From: Sipunculus nudus
Taxonomy: Eukaryota; Annelida; Sipuncula; Golfingiida; Sipunculidae
Assembly (NCBI GenBank): GCA_026874595.1
Contig: CM049318.1
Location: forward strand, 38,093,956-38,157,955
DNA length: 64,000 bases
Reading direction: 5' to 3'
Shown: in pieces, positions 12,098 through 26,500 of the stretch
Layout of the letters: each line of letters opens with the position of its first letter
Position numbering within the stretch: position 1 is the first letter of the stretch
Notes under the pieces: generated by a model
Seen by the model: the letters and a program-made list of their open reading frames with translations, nothing else
What the model was told of the DNA's origin: nothing
The model's database searches: none
Position numbers and translations under genes: made by a program

Positions 12098-12890
12098 ATA
12101 TAGGACCAGCCTGATTTTGTAACATACATCAACCTTGTATTGTGTGATAAATTTTTTAAACTGTAAGAATATCATGGTTAGTTAATGTATTTCTTTCTTA
12201 ATGAAACATGAAATCATCTGTGAATCTGTTTTCCATCACAAGATTAGAGTTGTATAATATTTTTCTTTAAGTTTTGTCATATTTGTAAGACCAAAAGCAA
12301 TCACTTCTTTCTCCATTGATGGGCCTTGGTTAGAATTGTACCATACAAAAAAAACGATTTAAAACTACTTTTATGAATTGTGAACAATACAGCTGAACAA
12401 ACCAGGTGGCATGTGCACTTAATGGTACCCATAATGCATCATTTTTAAAACTGTTAATTTTTCAGTGATGAAAAATTTGCAAAGGTTTGGCCAATCAAAT
12501 GGAGGCTTGTAAATCTGCACAGGGTAGAGTACACCAGCACCATTTATGACACATGTAATTATGAAGAATTGTTAACTGTTAATTTACCAAGTACCTTTAT
12601 TACATTGTTCACAATTTTATTCTTCTCACCAGGGCAAGCCAGTGTAAAATTCATTCAAAAGTGTGGCTTAGCTTCTTTTGATCAAGGCTGTCTCATAAAT
12701 TTGATTGATTGTCTTGGGTTTTAGAAAGATCAATTTTGTAAAATATGGTGAATATCATTATACATACTGAGCATGGGGGGAGTCATATACATTTCTCATT
12801 CTGTTTATTTATGTACCAGACTTGTTATGGATGTAAATAGGTTTGAAAATGGATCTTTGACAATAAATTTCTGTACTGATAGAATAGTTT
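12098..12890 (+). other. CFAP69: CFAP69-like, 3'UTR terminal exon
   Basis: A strong acceptor (a T-rich tract, then TTTACAG) ends at 12097. No coding potential follows. An AATAAA lies at 12862-12867 and I place the end about 20 bp beyond it. Earlier cleavage sites are possible, so the end is approximate. Confidence 0.45.
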
Positions 12891-13099
12891 TGTGTCATTA
12901 CATGTTTTTCAGAGTGAAGGTGCTTTCACATATATACAAGGGGAATGTCCCCTGAATCCAAACAATTATGACCTTCCAAAACAAGAGAAACCTGTTTTTT
13001 TCAAAGTTATTCCATGACAAGGAAAGCGTCCTTTCTATAACAAGGCCTTAATGATAGTACTAAATATTTTGAACAAAAACAAATTACACAAAGATCACT

Positions 13100-14975
13100 G
13101 CTGAAATACTGGCATGGATGCACACAACACAAAAATGATTGTAGGTTGCCCCATCAGTCTTGTAAATTACAAAGCTATCTGAGATGTATTCATTTGCCCA
13201 ATTTCAGGCTGATTTATCAAACCCCTCCTGAGAAATAAGCAGGGACATACACTGTGCAAAAAATAATTGTAGGTAGCTCCAAAAGTCTTGTATACGACAA
13301 AGCTATCCAATTTGTATAAATATGTACAATTTCAGGCTGATATATCAAATCCCTCCCTAAAAAAAAAGCAAGCACATACACTGTGCAAAAATCATTGTAC
13401 ATGGCGACACCAATCTTGTGAACAAAAAAGCCATCAGAGATGCATGGACAGGTCAACATATCAGGCCAATACATTAAACTTCTCTTGAGTCGGGTGCACT
13501 GGGCTAACCAGGCTTAGGTGAGAAAGGCATTTACCCTGAGTGAACCTGAACAATTTGCTAGCTCCAGCCACAGCACTGAGTGAACTCTTGACCTGCATCT
13601 GGCTGCACTGAGTGAACTCTTGACCTGTACCTGGCTTCACTGAGTGAACTCTTGACCTGTTACATAATCTGACACAGTTGGCAGTCTGCCTCAGTTTTAA
13701 AATAAATAGATCCAGACTGTCCTTTGACCTGTTGCCAAATTTTAAATAGTTGGCAGTCTGCTAAACTATTTATAGATACAGACTCAATCTTGGCATGTAA
13801 ATCTGTTTACACATACTGAAAGACTTTGGCTACAATCTTTTTTTTTTTCAAGCTGACGTATCCATAAAATGTTGTTTATCAAAATGTTTATAATAATAAA
13901 AGATGAAGTTCTTACATTATTATAGGTCAAATAATTCTGCCAACAATCATTTAAATAAACTTGATCAAAGGCCTCCTAAGAATTATTTTAATGCAATGTT
14001 ACAGAAGTTGAAATAGGCTTTCTAATGGCTGCAAGACTTTTAGTCAGTAAAAAAACAGGTCGATGTAGGTAGCATAAAAAAATGCAATTTCAAATATGAA
14101 TCATGTGACCATCATTTGCACAAAACTTTGTGATGCTAGCTTCTGTCATTTCTGAGACTGTTATGTCAGTATGCTTACATGGCCAAATGACATAGTTCAA
14201 ATTTCTGTAACTCAGCCAAAATTCATCAAACTCAACCATTTGAACAAACTTGAGAGAGCTTATCTCTGGGATGGTTTCTGTGAAATATTGAACAATTTGG
14301 CTGAATGATTTCAGAGAAGAAAAATATTCAAAGGTTTTTATTAGCTTTTTCCCCTGTAAAATTTAAGTTTATGCAGGTAGCACCACAAAACACTCAATCC
14401 CACAATATTTGATATGTGACCGATTTTTGCATAAAATTTTGGGATGCTAGCTTCTGCAATTCCTTAGAAATTATGGGTTAATGCACTGATGACCCTCGTA
14501 CAGATAAGATTGATGCAGGTGGTGCCACCAATACCTCAACTTCATATATGAGTCGTGTGACCAACATTTGCATAATATTTGGTGAAGAGAAGTCCTGCCG
14601 TTTCTGACATTGTAATTTTAGTATCCTGTTTTGGCCAAATGTTTCAGCTTTCTGTAACTCGGCCAAAATTCACAAAAATGGAACCATACGTACAAAATTG
14701 AGAGGGATGGTTTCAGGGATTTTTAATGTGAAATATTGAACAATTTGGCTAGACAGTTTTGGAGAAGAAGATTTTGAAAAGTTTTTTTTAGCTTTTTCCT
14801 TATAAAATCTAAGTATATACAGATAGCAAAAAAAAATAAGTTTGACATGTGACTTATTCTTCAACAACATTTGATGCTACTGGCTCTTACAGTTTTGAGA
14901 TAGCATAGGTTAACATACGGTGTATGGCAGACAAATGACACCACATCATCGCATAGGTTCACAGGTTCGCTAAAA
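13100..14975 (+). mobile_element. Y-family tandem-core element, copy Y1
   Basis: This parallels 51600-53128. It starts with units containing CAGGCTGATATATCAAATCC and ATAAGCAGGGACATACACTG, then a GAGTGAACTCTTGACC block, then longer units with GATGCAGGTGGTGCCACC. It ends in CATAGGTTCACAGGTTCGC. Such a core-plus-tail structure fits non-autonomous Helentron/pearl-type elements known from bivalves. It lies between the two genes. Confidence 0.65.
13574..13661 (+). repeat. 32-bp minisatellite, 3 units
   Basis: CACTGAGTGAACTCTTGACC starts at 13574, 13606 and 13638, a period of 32 bp. Two diverged units of the same repeat occur in copy Y2 near 52022-52080. Confidence 0.85.
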
Positions 14976-17027
14976 ATAAATATTTGTGACCATTTCTTGA
15001 AAAAGAGAGCTTTTTCACTACCAAAAATATCCACAACTTGTGTAGTCACAGCCTGCAAACCTCTGCAAGAATCTTCCAGTCAGACCATGTCAAGCTTCAG
15101 TAACAAAGGTTTACCTTTAAAATGAAAGGCAGAACTAATGCTGCCCCCAACACCTACCGTATTAATGGATGGCCTCAACATGGGACAAGGGAATCACCCT
15201 GTTGTCAGAATGGTATACAATCAATTGAATTAAATATATATAAATATATATATATATTAGTTATCCTGATTATCTCCAACATTTAATATGTTACTTGGGT
15301 GTTACCCCGACCCTAACAGACAAACCAAACAAAAAACAGTATTATACTGGTAAAAATATAATTTTGGCTTTTCCATAATGGGAACTTCAACAACACTTGT
15401 GACCATTTCATAAAGAGGATGACCTCCCTATTCTATAAATGTCAGTGTCCATTATTCAGAACTACTTAATAAAAAGGATCTCCCCCCCCCCCCCCCCCCT
15501 TACATTACATAATGAGGAAACTGTTAATACCCCAAAGATTCAAAACATTCCAGTCAGCTTTTATTCTAAAGAATCCAAATTTAAGAATTGTAGTCATTTT
15601 TCAACAAAATGGGCTTTATCATTTCATTTATTTTTTCACAACTGGGGACCTTTTGGATGGTAGATCCTTTTTTTCCCCCTTGATTTATAAAGCCTGATTT
15701 CATTTTTGTTACTGAGAAAGTCCAACTTTGTCCTGGGGAAACACACTCCTATTGGATCCTGCCTTAAGAAACATGCTTGTCTGACAGCACTAATACAAAC
15801 TTGTACTTCCATATCTCTATGCATCATATGCCTGAAACCCAGTGCAAATGTTAAAAGAATTTTAGATATTCTTAGCTAACCTGATCATGACAGCCAAATT
15901 TGTGGTTCAGGAATTTTTTGGATATTGTCTGAGTGAGACTTAAATGAGGATTGTGAAAGCTGATGCAGAAATGCTTACTAAATCATGCAATTTTGAAGCC
16001 TTTTCAAATCATGCAATTTGAATTCTGAAACCATTATAGTCTTCAACCCAACTTTCTAAACTGACTTTGGTAAACTTTACTGGTAACGTTTAATGCAAAA
16101 CCCTGTCCCAAAATACACCCCCTTGTTATGTGGCTTGCAAATATATTCAAAGCAAGAGCCCTAAACAAATTTATTTGTATAATAGGTCTCACTTCTCCGA
16201 GAGGAGCACAGGTAAAAGGCAGTTGTGATTTAGCACACATTATCCAGAGGCTAATCCACAACTTTCAAATGTAATTGCTGATCCTGACCAAGCACAGGAA
16301 TTCTGTATTTAGCCATAGAAAAAAAATTTCACAAAATAGAAAATACTCATGTAGGTCTGAAGCGATGCTGGATCAAGAATTTTAGCCAAGTCTTAAAAAA
16401 TCATTACTGACAAGATAACAAATTTCCAACACTTTGTATCAGATACAGACATTAAAACCTTTATTTGCACAAGCAATCTTGACATGTAATATTTGGTTGC
16501 CTTAACCTCTACCTGTTATAGCAAGTATCAAAATGAAACATTTAAGAACACTTATTGTACTACTTACTGTATACTACCGGTACCAGTATATACTCTGTTC
16601 AAAATAAATATAATAAAGCATGGACTAATGTCAGCATTTTGTAGTGATTTTAAAGAATATTTCAGATAGCAGAAAAGGATAAATGTATGGAATACAGTGC
16701 ATATTTATAATTAATATTATTTAATTGCTGTTTAACTGACTGATTATTGATATTAGCTTCCCACTAACCTGAATAAGTATGTTAATTGTATTTAGTACCT
16801 TTATCCTTAACATAAATACATTCATACTTGGTATCCATTCAATACTAATGCTTGTGACATTACAATACATAGGCCTGTCAGTGAACTGAAATGGGGGAGT
16901 ACAGTTATTATTTATGTTGATACTTGTATTTTTATTAACTGGTCATGCATGTTATTACATGTATACAGAGGCCCTGGTTTATGTGATACCACATGTTCAT
17001 ATCATGCCGCTTACACACTTTTTTAAT

Positions 17028-17215
17028 ACAGTGGGCTAATATCAGCCCTGCACTGAAGGTACACCGTGACACAAAGCCCCAGAATGAAATCAACAAGCAT
17101 CAGTCATGTGACATCACTGTATACAGTGGGCCATTGCCCCTGAAGAAATTGACAATGTGTGAAAGTGCTGGCATGTGTGCTTCTGAAGTATTTTACTCAG
17201 TAAAACTACAGGCTG
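17028..17215 (+). repeat. Dispersed repeat D, copy 2
   Basis: This shares ordered phrases with 1780-2010 (ATATCAGCCC, CAGAATGAAATCAACAAGC, GTGACATCACTGTA, AAATTGACAA). Confidence 0.45.
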
Positions 17216-17487
17216 ATATGCCACCCTTGGGGCAAACCAAATGCAATACAGAACATGTTGGTTAATTTCATATAAATATATTCTGATTTAACAGCAAGTT
17301 GTAGTCATGTTGCTGTATATATAACCTCTGAAAAGTCTATTTTTAAAATATATTCTCAAATCAATCTGCAAAGCAAGCATCTGCTACCAAATTATAAGGC
17401 TTTATGCCACATGTCAGCTGAATGGCTGATCAACAAAACCTTGCCACAGACACAGAATTTTATCTAAGCATTCCACTGGTCTTTGAT

Positions 17488-17489
<2 letters not shown>

Positions 17490-17570
<81 letters not shown>
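17490..17570 (+). repeat. (AT)n(AC)n microsatellite
   Basis: An uninterrupted TA repeat of about 65 bp passes into CA repeats. Confidence 0.97.
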
Positions 17571-17571
<1 letters not shown>

Positions 17572-20174
17572 AACACATTTTTTCTTAAATTTACTAACCT
17601 GTCCCTGGTTTTACCACTGGATCAACTAAAATTGTGGGGACAAAGTATTATATTATATATCATTAAATTATCATGAAAGCAGAAATAAAGCAGCTTCCCA
17701 CTAGTAAAAGAGAGTAATTTTAAATGGGTTTAAAAGTGAAAATGTAAATTTCCCATTTCAAAACACAATAGATAGGAGCCAAAGCCCGATAAATCATAAA
17801 TGAAAGAATCCTAAGCACTACAGTTAGTAACAAATTTTATGGGCAGCCAAACTTATAATATAATTCAGTGTGTGTACTTTTTGCTATTAGGATAGCGTCT
17901 ATGTGTTTACAGGTGACATGTAGCATTATCATGATTTAAAAAGGAAATCTGTATCTGCTCTTCCCAAGGTTGGGGGATAATGTGGTTGCTGAGTCTTGCT
18001 GTGGGTGATGTCAGGATACTAAAACACAACCATACTCCCCCCCCCCCCCCCCATCCCTCCCAATTAATTCATGACAAGAATACACAACAATGGAGACATT
18101 ATTATCACACTTCTGGTCTTAGCATTTATTGCTATAGCATGTTTAAACTAAAATGCAGCCTTATGCCTGCCAGAGCCAGGACATATCCTCAACTATATTC
18201 ATTACTGGGTCTCTGAATTGTGAGGCTCCTTAGAATTGACTGAATTACAAAATCTTTCCCTTCAATTCAATTTTCCATTTACTTCTTACTTAAGCAGTAA
18301 ATTTCATACTTTGAAAAAAAAAGATAAGCAAATACTCCACAAAAATAAATTTTAGTAAATTTCAGCAAGTAAAGAAAAAATAGAGGTCTTCTGTTTGTTA
18401 CTCAACAACACATATAATAAACATCTGCACGGTGGAGCAATGAAACACTGGATTAGAAATTTGCTATAATACAGAATACTGATTTTACAGTAAGAAGGAA
18501 GTGATTTTTTTTCTTTTCCTCATCTATATTCAACAAGCTTGTTTATGATAGGCATCTTATTACTTCTGAAAAGCACAATTCTTTCCCCCTCATCATCAGA
18601 GGTAAGAATTACCAATATCTGCCATGACATTTTAACAATCCTCTGGCTAAAATGCAGCAGACAGTTTAAGAACATCTCAGACACAACCAGACTTTACAGT
18701 CTTAATCACAACATTTATAGCCAGGGTTTCATTTTGAGACACCTTCTATTCTGTTCAATAAAGCAGACTTTAGACAGTGATCAGTATGTTCCCAGTTAAA
18801 CCAGACTATGACTGATATCACATGAATAACACAAGTAAACCATACATAAAGAAACTATAATGTGTTTACCAAACAATCCTCTGATACACCATTCAACACT
18901 TTCCAAGACAATACTGTAATTTGCAGTTTATATGGTGAACAACCCACTGCACACAGAACAGCTTATCTAAATGCACAAAACATTTACTATGTACCCTTAA
19001 ACAATCAAAACGTACAAGAACCTCTTGGGAAGCCCTTACCACATCACATTAAGCAAATCGCCTTCATATAATCATTATTAAAGCACTACAAAGTATGGAC
19101 ATGCATAATCAATCATGTCATTTTATGTACACCATTAATAAAATATTGACAGATTTTTGTACACTATTTGTGTGACATGAACAGTAAATTTAGTACACTA
19201 ATCACGTAATATATACAGAAAATTTCACAATAAATGGTATGCATATAAACAGTATGAGTTTTTGCTTTCAAGTTTAATATGTATTAGGTTTTTTCATTGT
19301 GAGTAACTGATACAGTGGCCAAATTCTGATACTACAATCCAACTATATTATGGACACTGATAATAGTTCCCAGTCACAAGTGGCAACAGTTCTATGTGAC
19401 TTCTGTGGACCTTTGAAAATATGAGGATTAGGCAAAAAAAAGGTATGTTCTCAGGCACTTTTTTTCAGAAATCAGTGCGGGCAGGCATTTTATTTACCTT
19501 TTTTGATATGTTTTGATTAAAATGTCATATGATCAGGGAAAATTTTTGCTACACATGTAAAAACACTACACAACAAAGGAAATCTTATCAAAATTTCATC
19601 TTCTTGAAAGATGAAAATCAAAATATTTGATGCAGGGGTTAAAATTGATGCGATCGGTGCCTGAGAACCATATTTTTATTTGCCTTATATCTCACTACAC
19701 AGGTTGTTGAAAAATCACACTGATATCAACAGGGTTCACCATCAGCCAATTTAACAGTACCCAAACAGTGTCTCCTAATGGTTTATCTATGGTGGTGTCC
19801 TTCAAGCAATTATGTCCACTCCATTGTCCACATAGCAGTTCTATTGAGAAAACAAGTTTTGTAGCAGTCTTTATATTCCTCTAACTCTAATGTTTCACTG
19901 CCATTAAACTATCCAGGCATCTATTTCTAATACTAAATTTTACACAACAATAAATATTCTAATGCTTATCTTATTACAAGTAAACTACATCATGACACAG
20001 GTGTGCTACCATCTGAAACTAATCTAGGCACAAAAACTCCATGCTACATCAGTGGTCCTGGAGGCACAAGTTTTATATCACAATGATGGTCCTTCCTGGG
20101 TCCCACAAAGTCCTTAATATAAGGCATTTATGCTGAGTAGCTGTTGTGATTGGATATGGTGTCTACTAAACAGA

Positions 20175-20180
20175 TTTATT
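20175..20180 (-). terminator. Candidate tastin poly(A) signal
   Basis: TTTATT on the + strand is AATAAA on the gene strand, about 310 nt after the tastin stop codon. Other AATAAA-like hexamers occur further down (for example near 19674), so the choice is uncertain. Confidence 0.35.
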
Positions 20181-20487
20181 TGTAGTGTGTAAGGTGTCTG
20201 CAAAAGTATGAAATGATACAAGCACACCTTGTATCAAGGGCACTCAGAACACTGATTTACCACCTTGATATTAGAATATATCTGTGGCTGCCGTTTTCTT
20301 CTATATGTGTGGGCTGTTGTGCAGTAATCTTAATACATGTATGTGAGATATCATGAACTGCATAATCTCTAAACATTATTCTGAATGAGAGATGAACAGT
20401 CAATATGATAGCATGCTGTGGTAGGACACAACGGATGATGATTGACAGGTGTCAACATGATGGCTGTCATCTTCCATGATCCACGCA

Positions 20488-20508
20488 TCAAGCAATTGGC
20501 ACAAAATG
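20488..20508 (-). CDS. TROAP: Tastin exon 13, last six codons and stop
   Basis: The acceptor TTTTTTAG ends at 20509; HFVPIA then TGA at 20490-20488. The FVPI ending corresponds to FIPV near the end of human tastin, which supports this acceptor over read-through of the previous exon. Confidence 0.78.
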   Translation of the reverse strand, partial: HFVPIA

Positions 20509-23500
20509 CTAAAAAACAAAAATAAATAAAAAATTTAAGTTTTATGAAATCTTTTATAATCTGCAGTCTGAAAAATAAATCAATAACTAATATTGTGTGT
20601 AGAGCATACTGTTTTCATGTTAATTACTCACAATTTACTCAACAATTATTTCAAGGTGTTTCAAGGTAAATTAAATCCAGTTCTGATTAAAATATGATTT
20701 AAGGAAGACACAGTTCACTACAATGGTATGTACACTTTCAAGGACAGACTACTCTGTTGAGAAGTTATAATAATCTAATTATCTAAAGACATTATTCTAT
20801 TTCAATTAATTCAAGTGAGAGATGCATACAATATTTCAGATTAAAATTAAGAGACAGCAAGAACATCTGTAAAACACTCACCATGTCATCACCAAATTCC
20901 AGAATGCTCGCTACAGGGTTGGTACATACCGGTGACCTGGCTATGGGTGAATACGAGACCATGTTCTGTTGTTTGCAGGTAAAAAAAGACACTTCCTGAT
21001 CCAGTACGGCTTGATTATATTGTGACACAGCAAGCTGCTTCTGTAGTGACATCTGGTGGGGGCTGTTTATATGAGACCTCAAAGACAGTGCGCCAGGTTG
21101 GGGAATGATGCGTTGGCCTGGCGATGAGGGTGATGGGTGACACAGGTTGGTGTGGAGTGTGCTGACGTTTTTAGTGTTGGTGCTGATGCGGGAAAATGCC
21201 GTTATCCCTGGACTGTTGACACTGTTTGACCTTGGAAGACTCTTGCTTTTGATAACACATTGCTTTGGAACATGTCCACTTTCTTCAGGGCCATTCTGGT
21301 CTGTGCCTGGCAGTATCACAGTTACACCACTTCCTGAATTTTCATTTACAACATTATTTTCAGTGTTCACAGGCTCAGAGACACACTGGTCTTGTTCAAA
21401 CTTTGTCTTCTTCCTATTTTTAGCAAGCTTTTTCTGCAGTATTGCTTTAATTTTTGCTAAACGTTCTTGCTCTTTCTGTATGCTTTCTAACATTGCCAAA
21501 ATTGTTTCATCATCTAAATCTCCTGTCAGCTGCTTATGGCTGGACAGCAACAAGGATCCTGCAAGCTTCTCTGACAGTGGAGACCCATTTAACTTCTCCA
21601 ACATTTCGTCAGTCATAAAATTCTTGCCTGACTTACTGTGTAGGAATCCCAAAGGAGAGTCAATTTTGAATGGAGACAAGTTTTCTTTTTCAAAACTGGC
21701 TTCACACATGGCTACAGTTTTGGCTGGAGACATGATCAGGTTATCTCTGAAACGCACAGACTTCTTGGCACTGTATGAGATGTTTGGTGATAATTCTTGT
21801 AAAATTCCACTGGCACTTTTACTCTTGTACTTAAGCCTACTGGGTGACCCTGTTTTCTCCTGACTTTTCACAACTTTGACTGGTAAACATGGACTCCAGC
21901 TGGGGCATGACTTCACCCTGTTAGGAGAATTAATTAGAGTATCAGATAAGCTTTTCAGAGGTGTTATCTTGGATGGTTTAACATCTTCTGAAGCTGCCGG
22001 TTTTCTGGAAACTTTTCTCTGACTGGACAAAGATGTCATTCCTCTCGACCTGGCCATGGTTGGTGTAACTTTTTCCCCTGCACTCACTGCTGACTGCCCA
22101 CTGGTTGGCCCACTGACAGTTTTTGTGGCCTGCTTGCTGGATGGCTCAATTCTTGGTGTTTTAACACTGGTTGATGATGTCTGAGAGCGAGTTCTCATTG
22201 GATGGCTTTTTCCACTAGCTTTCTTGTTTTCTTCCTCCTCTAACTTAAGTAAATCTTCCATTACTTGTTTCTCAAACTCATCAATCTCCTACAAAAAAAA
22301 ATATTTTTTTTTATTTAAAAATGTATAATTAGCAAATTAAATTTTTCATGGGTACCAGCATAATTATACAGATAATGTTTCGGAAACAAAGTTTTAATTG
22401 ACTCATTATATCTATTAATCAAGGAATAGAAAGACCTCAATATCTTTAGATTCCAGTCCTCCAATGGAGGTTTGCTGGCCAACACTTAGTGGCCTATGGT
22501 TCAAATTTTCCCTGTTTCTATCATTATCATCATAACTAAATTTATAGTTTCTGCTGAACAAATGGCAGTGATACAGACTCATTATTATTTTCAGATTCCA
22601 GTTTTCCTCTTGTAGCTTACTTGCCAATAGTTGGTGGCATCAATGCCCCTGCCAGGAGGGTATGTGTTCATCCCTGTTTGTGTGTGCATGTGTTTGTGTG
22701 TTTATTCACAACATAACCCACACTATCATGAATGGAATCTCATGAAATTTTCAGGAATTTGGGGGAATGCAAATTCTTCCAGCAAATTATTAACCACGTA
22801 CAGTTCTGTTAATCAAGTGATATCAAAACATACCTTATTATTTTCTGACTCTGGATCTCTGGTTTGCTGGTCAACAGCTGACTCTTCACAATCCTGGAAA
22901 TTCAGTGACTTCCTCACAGGATCCTGAAAACAAGAACAACAGTCATTAATCTGGCAGGTATCCTGGAACTGTGACAACTCCCTTACAGGTTCCTAGAAAT
23001 AATAACAGTAAATAATCTAGCATATAGTCGATTTGCCAGTATGGGGTATCTATCCACTGTCTATAGTACAAGGTTTTTTGATGGATCAGTTATGGCGAGG
23101 GTCCACTGATACTTTTGAAACTGGTTGTCCTCATGATGACCTTGGGAAATTGTAATAGGCAAATTAGGGCTGCCGTTGGCAAAAATTCTATTTTCTGAAA
23201 TATCTTTAGAAATAACCATAATAGTTGGTCAAACATTGTGTCTAGACCTAGATTATCATGGTCAGATTCAAATGAAATCATATTAAAAATGTATTTTATT
23301 ATTAGTTATGCAACTCCTCAAAGCTCCTTCCTTCTAAATGATAGATTAAAGGCCTGTTGGTGGCGCACTCTACTGAGCAAGGCTGAGGGTAACAATATGA
23401 ATATATGTTTTAAAAAGCCCTCTTAGATTTCAATATTTTTTTTTACACAGGGCTAGGAATAATCAAGAAGTCATAATCTATCATTAAGAATCTCTGAGGT

Positions 23501-26500
23501 TCTATCCATTTTTCACCATGTTTCCTTTACAAGTATTGCAAGGTTCAAACCAGGGGTTGAGCTACAAGGATACATTGATACTTTTTCATGTTTCACCAGT
23601 GCATTTTTATATCATTTAACACTAAATTAAGAACAGAGGTATAAAGATTTTCATACTGTAAGAATATTGTTTCATGAATTTTCAGGGCACAGCCTTCCAA
23701 TTAAGCCTGCAGGCTGCTAACCCTGGGCGGAGGCCGATTGTAAAATATCTCACCACTCCTGAGATTTAAACTTGTGGCTTTGAGACCAATGACCACAGAA
23801 GCTGGTTAGTTTTATGAATAATTACATACTTAGCATTAAAAATTTTATGTTTCAGGGCATATGATCCACCTACCTCACTGACTTCATTTACTGTAGGCTG
23901 TGCTGGCACCCTCTGAGCCTGATAAACATATATAATACCAACGTTAAAACATGTCTATCAACCTCAGATTTACATTATGGCAAATGGGCCGCACATGTGC
24001 ATTTGTTATGATACTATCTGGAGCAAAATCTCTTAATGGGTAGGATTACAGTACTTAATTCAGTGTAATTAATCTGGTTTTCATGTGATTACTGTGGATG
24101 ATTACTGTCATCTGCTAATGTGTGGCAGCAGTAGACTTGGAAAAAACAAAATGCTAAAAGATCACTGGGCTGTCAGAAAGGCATCATGTCCTTCACACGT
24201 CGAAAAATAATATGAAATCTCCTATAACTCATTTACTAAATAAAATTCCAGCCACATACACAAATGGCCCATGGAACAACAGGCAGAAGGGTTACACAAT
24301 TACATGATCATTGCCTGCTAAAGCTTTAAAGGGGCCTATTCCAATATCTGACGCCTTTTAACTGAATATAATACCTTGAACCTTGTATAAAAATTGCCCA
24401 GAAAACAATGATCCCACTGAACACAGCTGTTTGATTTGTTTATAACCACATGTATAAGAAGTGTTGAGCCCACCAAAACAGTCTAAACATATATGCAACC
24501 AGCCACCTTAGGTTACAAGTATTTTCTATATGTCTGACTCCTGCTTTGTTTACCAACAGCCTGTAGATAAACATTCTCATATATCTATCACAGAGGCATT
24601 ATCAGATCTTTTCTTAACAGGAATCACTTACAGTTCATTTATATGTAAGCAGAGTAAACCCGAAATAAGATAAATTCTATTGAAAAGGTTTATGAATAGC
24701 TCTCTTTAAAAAAAAAAAAAATTTATGATGTGATACCTACCACTGGTGTTCTGGTTGCTGGTGATTTTGATGGAGTGTATGAAGGAATTCTCATAGGCTA
24801 AAACCAAATAAATAAAGATCAGTTAAAAATATATTTAGGGTTTAATATTAATACCTGCTTGGTCCCCTGAGGCTAACTACAGTGAGAAAAGCTTTCCTGG
24901 CACAGGACTGGCAATGCAGGTACACACTATATATTAGTCACTCTGATTAAGGCGTTCAACAAATATTCTCAGTGCATATCATTAACCTTTATTATTTAAC
25001 TATGTCACATGATTCAACAAAACTGGCTAAAAAAAGATAAAACCTTAGCCAAAATATTTTTTTGCCTAAAAAATGAAATAAAAACACATTAATTAAAGAT
25101 TATCCGTTCTCATATGAAGACTAGTGACATTTTGGCTTTAAAAATCTTTACAATTAATGATATTTTTATCCTGTTAAATGTGAACTCATATTAATTTGAT
25201 CAGAGACTATTTCAAGGGCAATAATAGACATCCTTAGCTACTATAATATTATCATATACAGATGTGATTGTAAGATTTTTATTAAAATTAAACTGTATTT
25301 TAAAACTGTCTGCATATCAAGTATAAATACAGTGACAGTATTTCCAGCTAATTGTCATATATACACAATGTGCATACAACCAATTTATCTTCAAAAGTAG
25401 TTAAAAGGGAAAACCTACAGTTGTAAACAAAGCTTAAAAGCTATTAATATAATTTATTTTAAAGGCATATAAAAGGTTAAAATCAAATGAATATGAAAGA
25501 AGTATGGATATCTGGGTCACAACACATGTCAACTGAATAGAAAAAATGATACTGCACCTTGCCAACTTCTGTATTGCTTGTATGGGATGACATTTTGCAA
25601 ACAAAGCTTGAAGCTGGCTTCAAATAGATAGACCCACGCTGCCTCGACATTGTGGTTGATGATCCTATGGGTAGAAGACAAAAAATATTCTAAAATAATT
25701 ACAACTTGTGGCCTATCTGCTGCTCTGATAGATTATTCTTCTGATTTCCATGTGCTACCATTCTGATAAAAAAATTTTTCAGGGCACACCAAAAGAAAAC
25801 TTGAAATATCTGAAATCACTACCTTACATACACAAATGACCTGGAAAGAGAGATTTAACAGTAATTTTAATTTTTAAAAAATTAGGTGTTTTGATTTAGT
25901 ATGAATTGACAACTCTGAGAAGTATTCCAGAATTTAAAATTATCATGCACATATTTTTATACAGAAAATATTTATTTGTCAGGAACTTCAAACTTTACTT
26001 TATTATTATTCCTTACAATTGAATTGTGAAAATTAAACTGAATATTTTCAGCCATGTGATGATTCTACAATACGGTGGACTTGAAATTATAAAATCTCAC
26101 TATTTCAATTAATTGTTTCACCCTTTACAATTCTTGGAAATGTCCTACAAAAGAATTCAAGTCCCCTATATGCCTAGTTTTCTGCATGCAAATAACTGAG
26201 ATATTGCAGTAAAAATCTGTAAAATAAGTTCCTACCTTCAAAGTAGATGTGTCTATTATAACAGTCAATGCTCTAATGATTCAGCACCAATGTACAAAAT
26301 ACCAGGTAATGTCTGTCCTTATATAGAACTACTAATTGTATACTACGGTCTACCAAACTAATTATCCCCATCTGAGCACTTGTCAACCAACATCACAGGC
26401 ACATGTCAATTAGTTCATGCAAATGACTGATTCTGATTAACTGATTGACAGGCTGTCAATATTCTTCATGGTCATGTGACCAGAGAGTGAAGGTAACTAA

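Larger units (their letters stand above)
14976..20170. other. Intergenic region between convergent genes
   Basis: No supported gene. It holds poly-C runs (15482-15499, 18036-18052), a dinucleotide tract at 17490-17570, repeat D copy 2 and otherwise AT-rich sequence. Small open frames here overlap simple repeats or lack splice context. Part of 19000-20170 could belong to a longer tastin 3'UTR. Confidence 0.5.

Noticed and set aside
17422-17676. 84-codon frame
   Set aside because: Its centre is the translated TA repeat (alternating Tyr and Ile).
21147-21863. 238-codon open frame on the + strand
   Set aside because: It is the antisense of tastin exon 12, with no splice context or recognisable protein; the minus-strand reading has the conserved blocks.
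22415-22627. Extra tastin exon between exons 11 and 12
   Set aside because: The reading contains exon-11-like phrases but lacks a phase-0 acceptor free of stops, and its donor (GAG/GTCTTT) is poor; treated as decayed duplication.
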